DNA of 64,000 bases, from positions 30,661,097 to 30,725,096 of the forward strand of contig NC_135505.1 of assembly GCF_052857255.1 (NCBI RefSeq). Direction: 5' to 3'. Both the position numbers and the translations under genes were made by a program. The notes under the pieces were generated by a model that was not told where the DNA came from, made no database searches, and was given only the letters and a program-made list of their open reading frames with translations. Source of the DNA: Amblyomma americanum (Eukaryota; Arthropoda; Arachnida; Ixodida; Ixodidae). Positions 22,401 to 64,000 of this stretch are shown piece after piece; position 1 is the first letter of the stretch, and every line of letters begins with the position of its first letter.

Positions 22401-22775
22401 AAAAAAACTATTGGGTCCAATTGGAATGTCCGTTTGGTTGCAGTTATGTATATGGAACGAAATGGTTTAAGCAAAACATTCCAATTGCAATGCCCACCTG
22501 GTTTCAGTGTTTCAAGTGAAACCTCCAGATGGGTCGATCCAACCGGGCATTCCAATTGGAATTGGTTCCAATCTGAATGTCCAATTGCTTCTAAGTGAAG
22601 CCATTTGGTTCCAAATACGCAGTTGGAACCAACCAGCTCAGGTGCTTCAGTATCGATGGCAGATGCCAGGGCTAGCAAAAATCTTTTCCTTCCTTTTTTA
22701 CTATTTTTTAATAAAACCACTTGCTACCAATTGGTCATCCTAATTGGACCCACTGGCTTTTTCACCAGGGTATAG
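22400..22775 (+). repeat. CCAATTGG-rich dispersed repeat, copy 2
   Basis: Repeated words include gtccaattggaatgtcc, acattccaattgcaatg, cattccaattggaattggtt, gtccaattgc, accaattggtcatcc and taattggacc. The flank ttcaccagggtatagacatt at its right edge parallels that of copy 1 at 11325-11520. The words are semi-regular and partly palindromic but do not form an exact tandem array. No coding capacity. Confidence 0.6.
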
Positions 22776-24111
22776 ACATTAATAAGCTCACGAGCTTGCT
22801 CTTTCATTCCGTATGTGGAAACAGTAACAAAGGGAATTTTTTCAGTGATATGCAAAACTCTTGTCTCCAGCTATTTGGACAGGACAGAGATGTGAAAGCA
22901 AATGGGGTACGCCATCATAAAACCTAATTAAAAAACAATAAAAATTCAAAAAGCATGGCCAAGCGCAATAAAATTTGGCCACGATTACTTGATCAGCATT
23001 GTCATTTAAACAACCATTAAATTCCCAGCCTTCAACCACTGAATAGGCAACAGTTTTTGCAGGCAGCAAAACTTTATTCCATCCTGCACAAGAAATGCAT
23101 TACAAGCGACGCACCCGCAGTGAAAGCGAAGAAAGTTATCACAAGTGCACTGCGTGCCTGAACACCAGGGCCAGCTTGCCCGAACAAACCAGTCAAAACT
23201 CTGGACTCGGAAAGAATATAGCAGGGTCTAGGAATGCACAGTCCTCCTCTCCTTCTGCAGACGCAACGCTTTCAGCATTTTGAAGGAGAAAATGGCCTGT
23301 GGTTGATAAGTATTTTCACAAGCTTTCGCTCCAACTATCTAGTTTGTTCTAACCAGCTCGCCCAGGTTCCCCTAACTCTTAGCCATTCAAGAAGAGGAAG
23401 CCGACACGTGGCAGTGCCTTCATCTCATTTGAGACTCGGTTAGTGTACCAAGGCCTTGGGATGAGGTCGCACTACAAGGCAACTTTCAAGATTAAGGAGT
23501 TTTAGCATAGCATCTACGGGCCTTGCCAGCCACCAATGCACATACACAGTTAGCGCCACTGAGGCTGCAGCTAGTCAGTCACCACTACCTGTGAATGTGC
23601 ACTGGCAGTAAGCAGAGGTAGGTCAAGATGGTGTGCTAAGACTGTGTTGTGACTGGATGAAAGCAGTCAACAGCACATGCAGCCTGTGTCAGTGCATTAG
23701 CATCCTATGCTAAATGTGAAAATTCCAAATCAATGCCAGCACAGTGAAGGGGTGAAGCTGCAACAAAGGAAGGCAGACTTTAAAAGCCTTCCAAGCTTTT
23801 TCAGGTTAATTTATGCACCTCTGGCAAGACACAGGCAATGTTCCTCTCAGAAATAACCACCACTTACTTCACTGAATGTGCGTCCTAAACTAAGCCTGAA
23901 AGTTCTTCGACGGAAGAACTTCCTTTTGAGTAGGAAGTGAGTGGGCTACCGGGCAGCGCTATCCATGTCTTCATGAGCGGATAATATAAAATGTGGCATA
24001 TAAAATTGATTTTTCTTATAGTCAGATTCCTTCATAAGAATCTTCTTGGTTAAAAAATTTGTGCTGAATAAAGTTGAAGCCTTGCCAGCTCCATTCCTGT
24101 CATCCTCACTA
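22776..24111. other. Sequence downstream of and around the possible gene 3' end
   Basis: No coding motif or repeat is recognised. The region includes the candidate polyadenylation signal of the PLEKHH-like gene at 23073-23078. Confidence 0.4.
23073..23078 (-). promoter_or_regulatory. Candidate polyadenylation signal
   Basis: The minus strand reads ggaataaagttttgctgcct, an AATAAA hexamer followed by T- and GT-rich sequence (tgttgcctattcagtggttg). It would end the PLEKHH-like transcript near 23050 and give a 3' UTR of about 6 kb. Other minus-strand AATAAA words exist nearer the stop codon (for example near 24990 and 25310, in AT-rich sequence), so this is only one candidate. Confidence 0.3.
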
Positions 24112-24356
24112 TCTCACTTTGCCACCTTGGTGGCTCAGTGGTTATGGCGCTCGGCTGCTGACCTGAAAGACGTGGGTTCGAATCCGGCCGCGGCGGTTGA
24201 ATTTCGATGGAGGCAAAATTCTAGAGGCCCGTGTGCTGTGCAATGTCAGTGCATGTTAAAGAACCCCAGGTGGTCGAAATTTCGGAGCCTTTCACTACGA
24301 CGTTCTTCATAGACTGAGTCATTTTGGGACGTTAAACCTCCATAAACCAAACCACC
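24112..24356 (+). mobile_element. Ruka-like SINE, short-tailed, near full length
   Basis: It starts gccaccttggtggctcagtg (A box region) and has gggttcgaatccggccgcgg (B box) and gtgctgtgcaatgtcagtgc in the body. It ends ttgggacgttaaacctccat followed by aaaccaaacc. Compared with the long-tailed SINEs it has the same head but a different 3' end. If the 3' UTR is long, this copy lies inside it in antisense orientation. Confidence 0.9.
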
Positions 24357-27300
24357 ATTGTCTCCCTTCTTCCATTCAGTTAATCCTTCCACATCTCCAA
24401 TTATCTGAGGAGCACATAGCCAAAAAACACTTAAGATGCCTCCTTACTAACATTTGTTCCTAGGAAAATGGGTTATATGTGAAATCTGGGAAATAGAGAT
24501 AGTCTCTGCTACAGAACAATTACAATCTACTATGGCACATGGTTATGGCTAGAAAGCAACACCCTTACTTATTTTCTGAAAACTAGACTCTGTACTCGGT
24601 ACTAAAAGCACTTGAATCCCAGCACAGCTTTACCTTAAAGCCTCACCCCATCAGAATTCTAGTACACAAAGACTCAGTCTACAAGTTAAACCATGAAAAG
24701 AACAGTTTAACGTAATTGTTCCATTGCTCAGACTTGGAACATTTCAATCCAGTGCACCATATAGAATACATCTGTATAGAACTAGAAGTCATTTTTCCGC
24801 CTGCAGTGGGTCAGAAAAGTTATGCAGGGTTCAGATAATTTGCTTTCAATTCTATTTTTCCACGCTTTGTCATTGGCTAAAATAATGGCACACCTCTGCT
24901 ACACTGCCAGATTGTGTTGGCACAGTTTATCAGAACACAATCACAGGATTACAGAGGCCCTAAATTTCATATTGTAACCACATCACATTTATTTAGAGAA
25001 TAAAATGGCTATTCATGCAACCAATTCCAGAGCCTCTAGATTGCTAACGAATAAGTAAAACTTGGTACCTGCTGTCAGCCATCGTTCAGGAATGTACTGC
25101 AAGTCTAGATTGTGTTACTGCCATTTTTAAGAACGGAAAGTGCAAAGCCATCCACAAGTGACTTTGTTGGTAACTTGTAAACTGCTCAATTTTCACACCT
25201 GCAACATCGTGTTTTCCTTTATTTTTGCAAAGCCGTGCACCAGTAAGACCTTTGCAAGCATGACTCTGTATTTGCTGCCTATTTGACTAAAATGAGACGC
25301 TTATATTATTTATATAAATATAAATAAATCCACCTATCTACATAAAAATAAATATATATCAGTAAAGTTAAGCTAAAACAGCTGCCTAAAATTGCTACTG
25401 AAAACAAACTAATTTACTGAAGCCAATGCAGCTTTAAGATCTATATGCCTCTCACATGGGCACTTTCAATGCTGATAAAAACAACCGGTACTGATTGCAA
25501 TGCTGATCGTGTACTACTACACTGATACTTGAGACTGCACACAAAGTTTATCCCGCATAATTTCACGAAATTTGGTGAATCACAGTAGACGTATCCAAGC
25601 AGTGTTGAAGCAGAACTTTGCCACACTCGCGCTTTTGCCTAATTGCATATTTGCATCAAAATAATGACCACAGAGAGTGAGCGTTTAGGAGAGGTTAAAA
25701 AGTGATACAATTATGATGTTAGCTGAGAATGTCGAGGACAACCATACTGAAGGTCTCAAAAAGTTGGAGATGATGAACAAAAATCCTTAAGTCGAAAATT
25801 TTCAGTTCCTCACCCTTGTGCATGCACACAGCACCGTTGTTTCTACTGCCTTAAAAGTTACTTCAGAGGCAAGACTTTCTAACTGTATTGACACAGGTGA
25901 GCATGGCAAATGCCGTCACTGCTTCGTGATTGTTCCTGCCTAGTCCTGCTTGCATGCGCCATTTTTCGACTTTCTTTACTTCACACAGCTCTCATGCTGC
26001 CTCCACGTTCTAAATGGCTTGCATCACCTTTTGCAGCCTATATCACTCTTCTCTCTTCATTTCAAAATCACCGCCACTATCTCGTCTGTTTGCGCATGCT
26101 GTATGCTTTGCTTCCACAACCGTGTAATTCCGTTCTCTCATGGGTACAGCAGCCAAGCTTCCTATTTTGACTTCTAGCTGGCCTCACAGCCTCTTAAAAA
26201 ATGACTGAGGCTAAGAAGAGCCTCAAAATGCAACCTGAAGGTGACACACACCTATGGCAGATCGTAAATGTTTGTGTGTTGCTAAATCTGTGTGCACAAT
26301 TAAAAACGAGACAAGTTTTGTTTTCAGCGAGGGGGTTCAAACTGCTGTATTAAGAGTTCACAAGCACAGTGCTGCTCCACTGTGACAAAACCAGTGGGAA
26401 CAAGTGCCTTTTACGCTATCCACTCTCATAAAATGTCGCCTAATTTCCCCTAGGTGATGCCGTCAACTGGAAGTTAGGTTTCAAGATTCAAAATTTGTAC
26501 AGTTTGGAAGTCAATAGATTTGAATTTAAGAGAGTGAAAATTTCTAGATAGTACCTGTAAGCGCAACAGGTTGAGTAAAGAAACATAAACAGATACTGGG
26601 CGTGGTAGCACCCACCATTACTGCGTTTTAAAGGGGACGCTCCTAACATAGTTTACCCAGCTGTTCGTTGCATACTGTGCCTCAGAGAGAACAAAATGAT
26701 GCTTCCATGACACCTATTCTGAAGAGTAGTAAAAAAAAAGAAAACGCATCAGATGTACATTTTGGTTCCGAACATATAATGCCAGGTACCTCTGAAGCAA
26801 TATTTAGGAAAGAACTCTCACTGTATTTGAGCAAATATGGTAACTAAATCTGGTAACTAAAGCTATTTAAAAAGCAAATGAGTATACTGACTAGCAGCTC
26901 ACCTTCTGGATATTATCAGCCTGTGTTGGTAGTCCCTAATGAACATACTGCCATAACAGAAATGCGTGGTGCACTGTACTTCACAATAAGAGAACATTAT
27001 TTTGTTTCTAACTGCTGTTTGTGTAGATTTTCATGTTCCCGGAGGTTCTTTTATAAGCTATGACCGACTAATTTGGATGCAACTTTTGACTATAGCACTG
27101 ACTCTGACATTGCAGCAGCATCAAGCACTGATTGCATCAGCATTAACTTTAGCGCCTGCACAAAGTGCCTATGTGACGAGGTACATTTTAGCTTCAAAGT
27201 TTCTGCGTCACCAAAGTTTGTTCGATAAGATTTCCCGAAAGGGTTGAAAATAGAGTGCCACAAGCTGGTGATTATCGAGATTTGCCAGGATACCCTAGAT

Positions 27301-29095
27301 ATGGCGACATGTGCGCCGTACCACCCATGCTGGTACGCAAGCAATGCAGCCTACAATGGCGGCTGGTAAGGAGAATAAATACGAAATGCAGAGGTATAAA
27401 AATAGGTTGTGCGGTATGGTATTAGTTCTAGAAGCAAGCTCATTAAAAACCATGCATGCAAGCCGGCACACGTCAATAAAAAAGAAAAAAAATGGAAACA
27501 CTGAGATCTTGACCATAATCACAAGTAGGTGAGATTCAAAATTACAGTAGAGCCCTCATAGAAAAGCATGACAGTAAAAAAACCATCGCATACATGCCCA
27601 CAGATGGTTAAAATTTTCAAAGTCTACCGTGGTAACTGAACCTGCTGCACCGTTTCTGTAGTTAATGGCGTGCTAAACAACAGTCACACATTACTGCTAG
27701 GCTTCCCTAGTTCCGTCAAAGTCAGAGATATTCCATTACAAACAGATACGGAGATCTGAACCTGCTAAGGCTCTGCTCAAGCCGGCAACAATCTCATGCA
27801 CTCTTTAAAAAACTCTACAAGATCTCATCGTTGATGTCTCTGCATCTGAGCTCAGCAAACAAGGTTGAGCTCCTGGAACCTGGGGTCATTCAGGGAATAA
27901 AGCATTCGCAGACGTACTTGACAATTCAGCTCATGATTCTGCAAGAAGCTTTTTGGTGTGTGCTGGTGTCTAATCATCACCATCATAAATATGTCAACTG
28001 CGGGACAAACAGCTGTGACGACAATGCCTGCAATTCTCCACTGCATCAGTGACAAGGCATGGGTCACACCATGGGACCAGAGGACTCAACCAGACTGCCA
28101 CAACACCACAAGGTCCCTGCTGACATCTAGTTGCCTTACTTAAACACTACCTGCACTTCAACTTCACAAAGCTTCCACAAGGTGGCACAAGTGCTCATCT
28201 TCGGTCCAGTGAATGTCCTCTTATAAATTCCCTGACAGCAGATGCATGGCCTGATTCTCAAAAAACGGAGCAGCATTCTGGCTTCCTTTGTTCATTCCGC
28301 ACAATGTTCATGGTTCTTGATGACTGCCAAACGGTCTCCTCTGTCAGCACTTATACAAGGTGTTGAACACATTTCAGACAACCACAAACACCAGGGTTTG
28401 TGTGATAGTTCGATATAACCGGTTTAAACTGTCACATCCACTGTGGCCTTTCAGTTTCCACAAGCAAAAATTATGTCCACACCAGTGCCGCCAGCCAGCC
28501 ACTCAAGTATCAGAGACCGCTGAGCACTTGGTGACATCTTGGCACAATCTTTGGTTTTGGCAGAGGAATAGGGAGAAGTTGTCGAACAGATGCATTGGCA
28601 CACACTTGAACGATGAAATGTCGGCAGCTTTTGACTGAATCCAGAGGCCAAGAATACAGCATCAGAAGCCATTGTCCGAAAACAAGTCGCAATTAAGAAT
28701 TAAAGCACCACAAAAACTAATGTGCCCAATGACTGTGCTTCACACTCTGAGATTTGTCGCACACTGCATGGCACATGGATCACATTTTCTTAAAAATTGC
28801 TCATGTGCAGTTGCAACATGATGAGTGCCGTACACTCTGCTTGCGACCATACGGATGCAGATCCTTTGCTGAAGTGCCGCCGTGGTCACATTCCTTCAGG
28901 CATCGCGGAGGGCAGTGTCACCACTGGTGACCGTCATCACCCTCCTGCCACACCACCACCACGCCCCTGCCCTCTGGCAGCACCGGCTCACTTCCAGGTG
29001 GCCCGGCCACTGCGGGGCGATGCGGTGACCGCGCCACCTCCCGTGCTGGTGGCGGAAGAGTCAGGTCGGTGTCGGGGCGTGGTGGAGGGCGACCG
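24357..29095 (-). other. Possible long 3' UTR of the PLEKHH-like gene
   Basis: No coding region or transposon is recognised here, unlike most of the window. The sequence is moderately AT-rich with a very AT-rich patch at 25290-25370. It lies directly downstream (minus strand) of the stop codon at 29096-29098. Its freedom from recent insertions would suit a transcribed UTR, but that is only inference. Confidence 0.3.
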
Positions 29096-59200
<30,105 letters not shown>

Positions 59201-61740
59201 CTGCAAGGGTGCAGCAGATTACGTCACAACAAGGGGGCAATGCTGATAGGTACTGCAACAACGTTACGCATTGTTCCATCACCAGCAGAGCTGTGCGAAA
59301 AGACTATTAGGTAGGATTTTTTACTGAACACACATTGCGATTGTGGACATTAGAGTGATGCCATAAGTAAAAATTCAAGCTGTCCCAGTTTCAACCAGTG
59401 TTCATAGTGGTAAAAGAAAAAAGAGAAGAATGTTGAATGCTGCAAGAGTTCTCCAGACTTTCAGCACTTCTGTGGGGGGTGGGGGGGAGTGACGAAGTGG
59501 CACTGGTAAGTTTAACCCACCACCTCCATATCCTAAACTGTAGCACAGGCTTAGGGGCTTAAGCATCCACCTCGTATGCCGCAGGAATGGGGACCAGTCA
59601 AAAAAGGCTGTGCGAATGGGCCTTTCACACCGCCTCATGCCCACCAAAACATGTCAGCCATAGTACTCGCTGGCCAAGCTGCGTTTGTGCCATTAAAATC
59701 TAATCCTAATCATCCTTCTCTTTACAAACAACAGTGTCTGCTCGAGGCCCATAACCAAGGAAACAATCCACCTAAGCACAGACAGATGGGAGCTGCTCTC
59801 AGGTGGATGCTATGCTTGGCAAGTTTTCTTGGCAATGAAGAAAAAGCTACTGGGGTGAGGTGTCCATAAATGTGTCATTCTGCTAATAGCTGCTGCATGG
59901 TTGCTTCACTCTGTCACTAGTATAGCTGGTGCCATCTATGGAAGCTTTGTGCAACCGGACTTGCCAAACAGCTCGCTGTAATCAAAGAAACTTTGTTTGC
60001 CGTGACGTCCTAAAGTATAAAACATGCAGTTGTATTACAAGTATGCCTTGAATAACGGGTTTCACCAATAGTATACGGTGCTTTCAGACGAAACCATTAA
60101 CTGCAACCGGGGACTACATTCTGCTGCACAGGAGGAGCGGGTGTGTTTTGGCTATTTAGCTTTGGCTGCATTGGCAAGGGAAGTTGTCACAGAGTATAAT
60201 GAGTAATTACTCCCTTGACTTGAAACGCATTCTATCTTGTGGCATTTCCCCAAACATGGTGGACTAACAGGCCTTCACAAGTACTGGAACATTCTCAGGA
60301 TTGCATACTTCCCAGGCCACCTGAATAACGTTCTCACTGCCAACCCCGCACTTTGACGATGACACTGATATTGCTTTTACCAGACAGAGCTCCCTGTAAA
60401 GCTGTTACTTCCAAGTTGCCCATGAAATGCCAAAAAGAAACAAACAAAAAGGGTGCACTCAAGGAGATGCCCACCTAGTCCCTCTCTAGTGAGGTATGCA
60501 CTAGAGTAGGCAGTGTACTCAGCATGTAGAAAAGAAAGCACAAAAGAGGGCCTAGATAGAAAAACAAAAAACCTGCAAGGCATTTCACTCGTTCAGAGTC
60601 ACCAACACTCGGAGTGTTTTTTTTTTGCAGCTTCGTTTTTCTTGCACATGCATAAAGCACTGCAGTAGCCGGATGAAAGCATGGTTCATAATAAGAAAGC
60701 GCGCAAGTGTTAAATACAGTTATGTAGAAACAACTAAACGGCTGCAAAGGCTTGAAAGCAAGTATGCATGCATTTAATGTAATTTGAAGGAAAGAAACTA
60801 AATAGCTCCAAAGTGGCCAGCAGCAATACAAGCTTTTGCCTCATTTTATTGGTGCAACATTAAGTGCACTGCGCGGCACTGTAGGCATTGACGGAACAAA
60901 CCGGAAAGATATTCTTACAATCTCAGAATGGAGTTCAAGCTGACGTCCTTAACTGTTCTCAGACACCTATCTCGGGAGCCAGTTTAATCAACTCTGCTGT
61001 GTGGTATGCAGTATAACAGCACGAAACTACTTTGCAAAACAAGTCACAAATAAAGTGAGTTCTTTACTCAGATTCATATTAAGTGGACCCCAATGCATGC
61101 CAGATGTAGCAATTGCTGCACAGTGCAGGAAATAAAATGAATTTCAAAGCGAAACACAAAAAGTCTACTTTCAAAACAAATTTTTGCCTGTAAAAGTATG
61201 TAGAGCCAAATTTTTATGCTATATATTCAAAAATATAGGAAAAAAGCATATAATCAATGAAAAGGTATCCAAATCCTTAAGTTTTTCAAAATTGTGACAA
61301 GAATATACTGCAAAGGCATTCAGAGACACTTCAATTCATTAAAAATGGCCGTCAACGCTTGTTGGCGCAAATCCTGAAGAGATTCTCTCCTGCTTGTAGA
61401 CTTATATGCCCATGTGCGGTGTCCTCAGAGTGAAAGAAACTTTGCAATGTAACCAGTCTGGTGACCGGCAAGGTTTGCACGAAAGTAGCCAAAACGTGGT
61501 CACTGCCACCATGAATGCTTCGCTCCAAAACACTTATGCAATGCGAAAAAACCCCTTTGGCAGCTGACTTCTGCACATGCTACAACCTGCTCGCATGTTC
61601 AGTGTTCATACATTGCCTTTACAATGCTTCGCCCCACTGCACTTGTCCACTGCAGAGAAGCTGCCCCTGCGGGCAACTGCCACTGCTCTTCTGCTTATGT
61701 CATGTGGCACTAGGCACAGCCAGTTTTCGTGTAAGTCATC
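59201..61740. other. Intron upstream of visible exon 1; no exon found
   Basis: I searched for a PH-domain exon ending in phase 0 before a GT on the minus strand and did not find one. A possible tRNA-like SINE scrap (aagcatccacctcgtatgcc) lies near 59560. A G-run is at 59474-59488. Confidence 0.4.
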
Positions 61741-62256
61741 TGATGATCACCAGCCTGACTATGCCCACTGCAGGGCAAAGGCCTCTCCCATGTCTCTCCA
61801 ATTAACCCTGGCCTGTGCCAGCTGCATCCACCCTTTGCCTGCAAACTTCTTAATCTCAACCGCCCACCTAACCTTCTGCCGCCCCCTGATATGCTTGCCT
61901 TCTCTTGGAACCCACTCCGTTACCCTTAAGGACCAGCGGCTGTCTTGCCTTCGCATTACATGTCCTGCCCAAGCCTATTCCTCCCTCTTGATTTCGACCA
62001 GGATGTCATTAGCCCGTGTTTGTTCCCTCACCCACTCTGCCCGCTTCCGGTCTCTTAACGTTACACCTGTCATTTTTCTTTCCATGGCTAGCTGTGTTGT
62101 CCTTAACTTAAGCTGAACTCTTTTCGTTAGCCGCCACGTTTGTGCTCCGTAGGTGAGTACTGGTGAGATACAGCTGTTGTACACTTTTGTATTGAGGGAC
62201 ATCAGTAAACTGCCATTCATGATCTGAGAGAACCTGCCATACGTGCTCCACCCCAT
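61741..62256 (-). mobile_element. RTE-like LINE 3' end
   Basis: The minus strand encodes SPVLTYGAQTWRLTKRVQLK and VTLRDRKRAEWVREQTRAND. After a frame change it gives MRRQDSRWSLRVTEWVPREG and NWRDMGEAFALQWA. It is the same family as 21213-21975. Confidence 0.88.
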
Positions 62257-62778
62257 TCTTATCCTTCTATAGTTATTTCCATCTCATGATCCGGATCAGC
62301 TGTCACTACCTGCCATAAATAGACATATTCCTGTGTAAGTGCATATCTGCTATGGATAGCTAAATGTATCATAAGATCAAAATTTCACAGAATTATGAAC
62401 GCAGTCTCTGGGAAATTGTATGATCCGGACATATTAACCAGATAGAAAATGAGTGTAAGTCATTAAATTTTTAATTGTTTTTAATGGTCATGGTACGAAC
62501 TGCGAATGTATTAATGAGATTCTACTGTATTCCCATCTGGCTGCTTTTTGCAACAGCACCAGTTTCTGAAATAGCACACACAAAAAAAGAAAATGTAATG
62601 TACTATGCACATTGCACAAGCTGATCTTCATTGTGCAAGACACTTTTTAACAATATATAATACTGGACATACAAGCTATTCTGCCCCTAGAGCTCTGCCA
62701 GTACAAGGTATCTGCAGCATTTTTGCACTCATTACTGCTTACACCTCATTTATGTGAAGCCAAGTTTTCTACTAAGTA

Positions 62779-63935
62779 CAGTAGCCGACGGGTAATTCGG
62801 ACTCCAATAATTCGGACTTGTGGGATATTTCGGACCCAGATGAGGCACCGTCAGTCACCCCATAGAAGCGCATACATATTTGCGACGAATATTTCGGACT
62901 TTAAAAGTTCGAAGATTTTTCGGACTAATCTCAGTCTCCTGTGGGCCAAAATCAGCCATCTTATCGTCTTTTCGCCAGCGCAAAAGGCGCCATCTTGGAT
63001 TGAGATGGATATACGCTGCAGTTGGATTGGCTTGACATACTTTCGATACCTCATTTTTCAGAGTAGAGGTCCCTGCGAACTCAGACACTTTGAGGTGGCA
63101 GCCGAATTGTCATCGCCGTCAACTTGCTTTTGTCGCCGACGTTGTCGCGGGCAGTTATCGCTTGTCCCATACGTTGAAAATTGGTTGTAGGGAGAAGGAA
63201 TTTGTGCAGGAGCTATCTCACATCTCGGCGGGAACGGATAAAGGAGGGACTGAGAGAAGAAAGGAAGAAAGAGGTGCCGTAATGGAAGGCTCCGGAATAA
63301 TTTCGACCACCTGGGGATCTTTAACGTGCACCGACATCGCACAGCACACGGGCGCCTTTGCGCTTCGCCTCCATCGAAATGCGGCCGCCGTGATCGGGTT
63401 CCAACCCGGGTACTCCAGATCAACAGCCGAGCGCCCTAACCACTAAGCCACCGTAGCGGGTCTCATACGTTCGCCATTCGCCGTTTAGTCACTTGGGTTT
63501 CTCTGACCGCGTTGACCGAGTGGCGCTCAGTCTTCACGAAGTTACATCCGTTCACCGTTTGTTATTGCGTCCGGCAGTTCCGCCACTCTGAACGAAAAGT
63601 GCCTTATCTTTGCGTGTGTTTGACGAGCGTGTGGTGCACACTCGGGTTGTGGACAACATGGCCCCGCCGGGTCCGTCAAAGAAGTGTGGGAAGCATTCAA
63701 CTAAACGCCATGACCTTGCTGTCTAGCGTGTACAGTGAAAGTACAACTTTGGCGCAAACACAGGTGCAAATCGTCGCTAGCAAGAGAAATTTTCCGCAAG
63801 ATAAAATCAGTGACATTTTTAAGCCGATTTCATCTCAATAAAGTGATTTTTGGTACTTCACAGATTTTCCGGACTGTTCGATTATTCGGATCATTTTTCA
63901 GGTTCCTTCAAGTCCGAAAAATCGGTCGGCGACTG
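62779..63935. mobile_element. Pogo-lineage MITE, family D, copy 2, with SINE inside
   Basis: The left end cagtagccgacgggtaattc ggactcc and the right end (minus strand) cagtcgccgaccgatttttc ggact are inverted repeats. TA flanks both sides (62777-62778 and 63936-63937). Subterminal ttcggac words recur. A SINE is inserted at 63176-63459. Without it the element is about 860 bp, with no transposase. Confidence 0.88.
63176..63459 (-). mobile_element. Long-tailed SINE inserted in a MITE
   Basis: Minus-strand head with A box (tggcttagtggttagggcgc) and B box (cccgggttggaacccgatca, mutated). It is flanked by a 12-bp duplication with one mismatch (gtcccatacgtt at 63164-63175 and gtctcatacgtt at 63460-63471). 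The tail is shorter and diverged (gagaaggaatttgtgcagga on the plus strand). Confidence 0.9.
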
Positions 63936-64000
63936 TACTGATCAGTGGCATAGCTACAGGGGTATGCATGCCACAACACGAAACAGACATTATGCAAGCA

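Noticed and set aside
24112..24190. A tRNA gene call from clear A and B boxes
   Set aside because: The boxes continue into the SINE body shared by other copies and no full cloverleaf with an acceptor stem is seen.
59201..64000. PH-domain exons of the PLEKHH-like gene
   Set aside because: No minus-strand stretch with PH-like residues and correct phase was found; the exons are probably beyond the window.

Overview
This window looks like nuclear DNA of a hard tick (Ixodidae, probably a metastriate genus). The reasons are tRNA-headed SINEs of the Ruka type, RTE-like, CR1/L2-like and I-clade LINE remains, many short pogo/Tigger-lineage DNA transposons marked by TA target duplications, and a single sparse animal gene with long repeat-filled introns. 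The tick call rests on repeat style from memory; no database was searched. Left part (1-11.8 kb): a dense graveyard of retroelements. It holds a SINE inserted in an older SINE, degenerate THAP-like and SWIM/YqaJ-like coding scraps, a broken CR1/L2-type LINE on the minus strand that carries another LINE tail, a second CR1/L2-type reverse transcriptase remnant with an internal 110-bp duplication, and an I-clade LINE with RNase H. Centre-left (about 11.77-19.81 kb): an 8-kb tandem satellite built from 28-bp units with an optional 12-bp extension (28 or 40 bp). It is stop-poor in all three plus frames, has higher-order duplications and is interrupted by one SINE with a clean target duplication. 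At 20.0-22.1 kb a 2.0-kb piggyBac-like non-autonomous element with TTAA duplications splits a SINE. Right part (about 23-64 kb): the 3' half of one host gene on the minus strand, an orthologue of vertebrate PLEKHH1/2 and nematode MAX-1. Fourteen coding exons (59200 down to 29096) join in one frame, with AG/GT borders wherever a border lies in the window, into 652 codons plus a stop. They encode the end of the second PH domain, the MyTH4 domain and the whole FERM domain. The N-terminal part lies beyond position 64000. A long 3' UTR may run to about 23.05 kb. Two places suggest alternative splicing: an in-frame 174-nt extension at the start of exon 4, and a symmetric 51-nt exon 7; removing either gives the spacing I recall for the vertebrate proteins. 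Exon 10's acceptor tract is a (TG)n microsatellite. The introns are filled with transposons, including a three-level nest at 32.0-35.5 kb (solo LTR and a pogo transposon, both inside an older element) whose empty sites can be read directly from a second copy at 57.5-58.5 kb. No RNA gene, CRISPR array or prokaryotic system is present.
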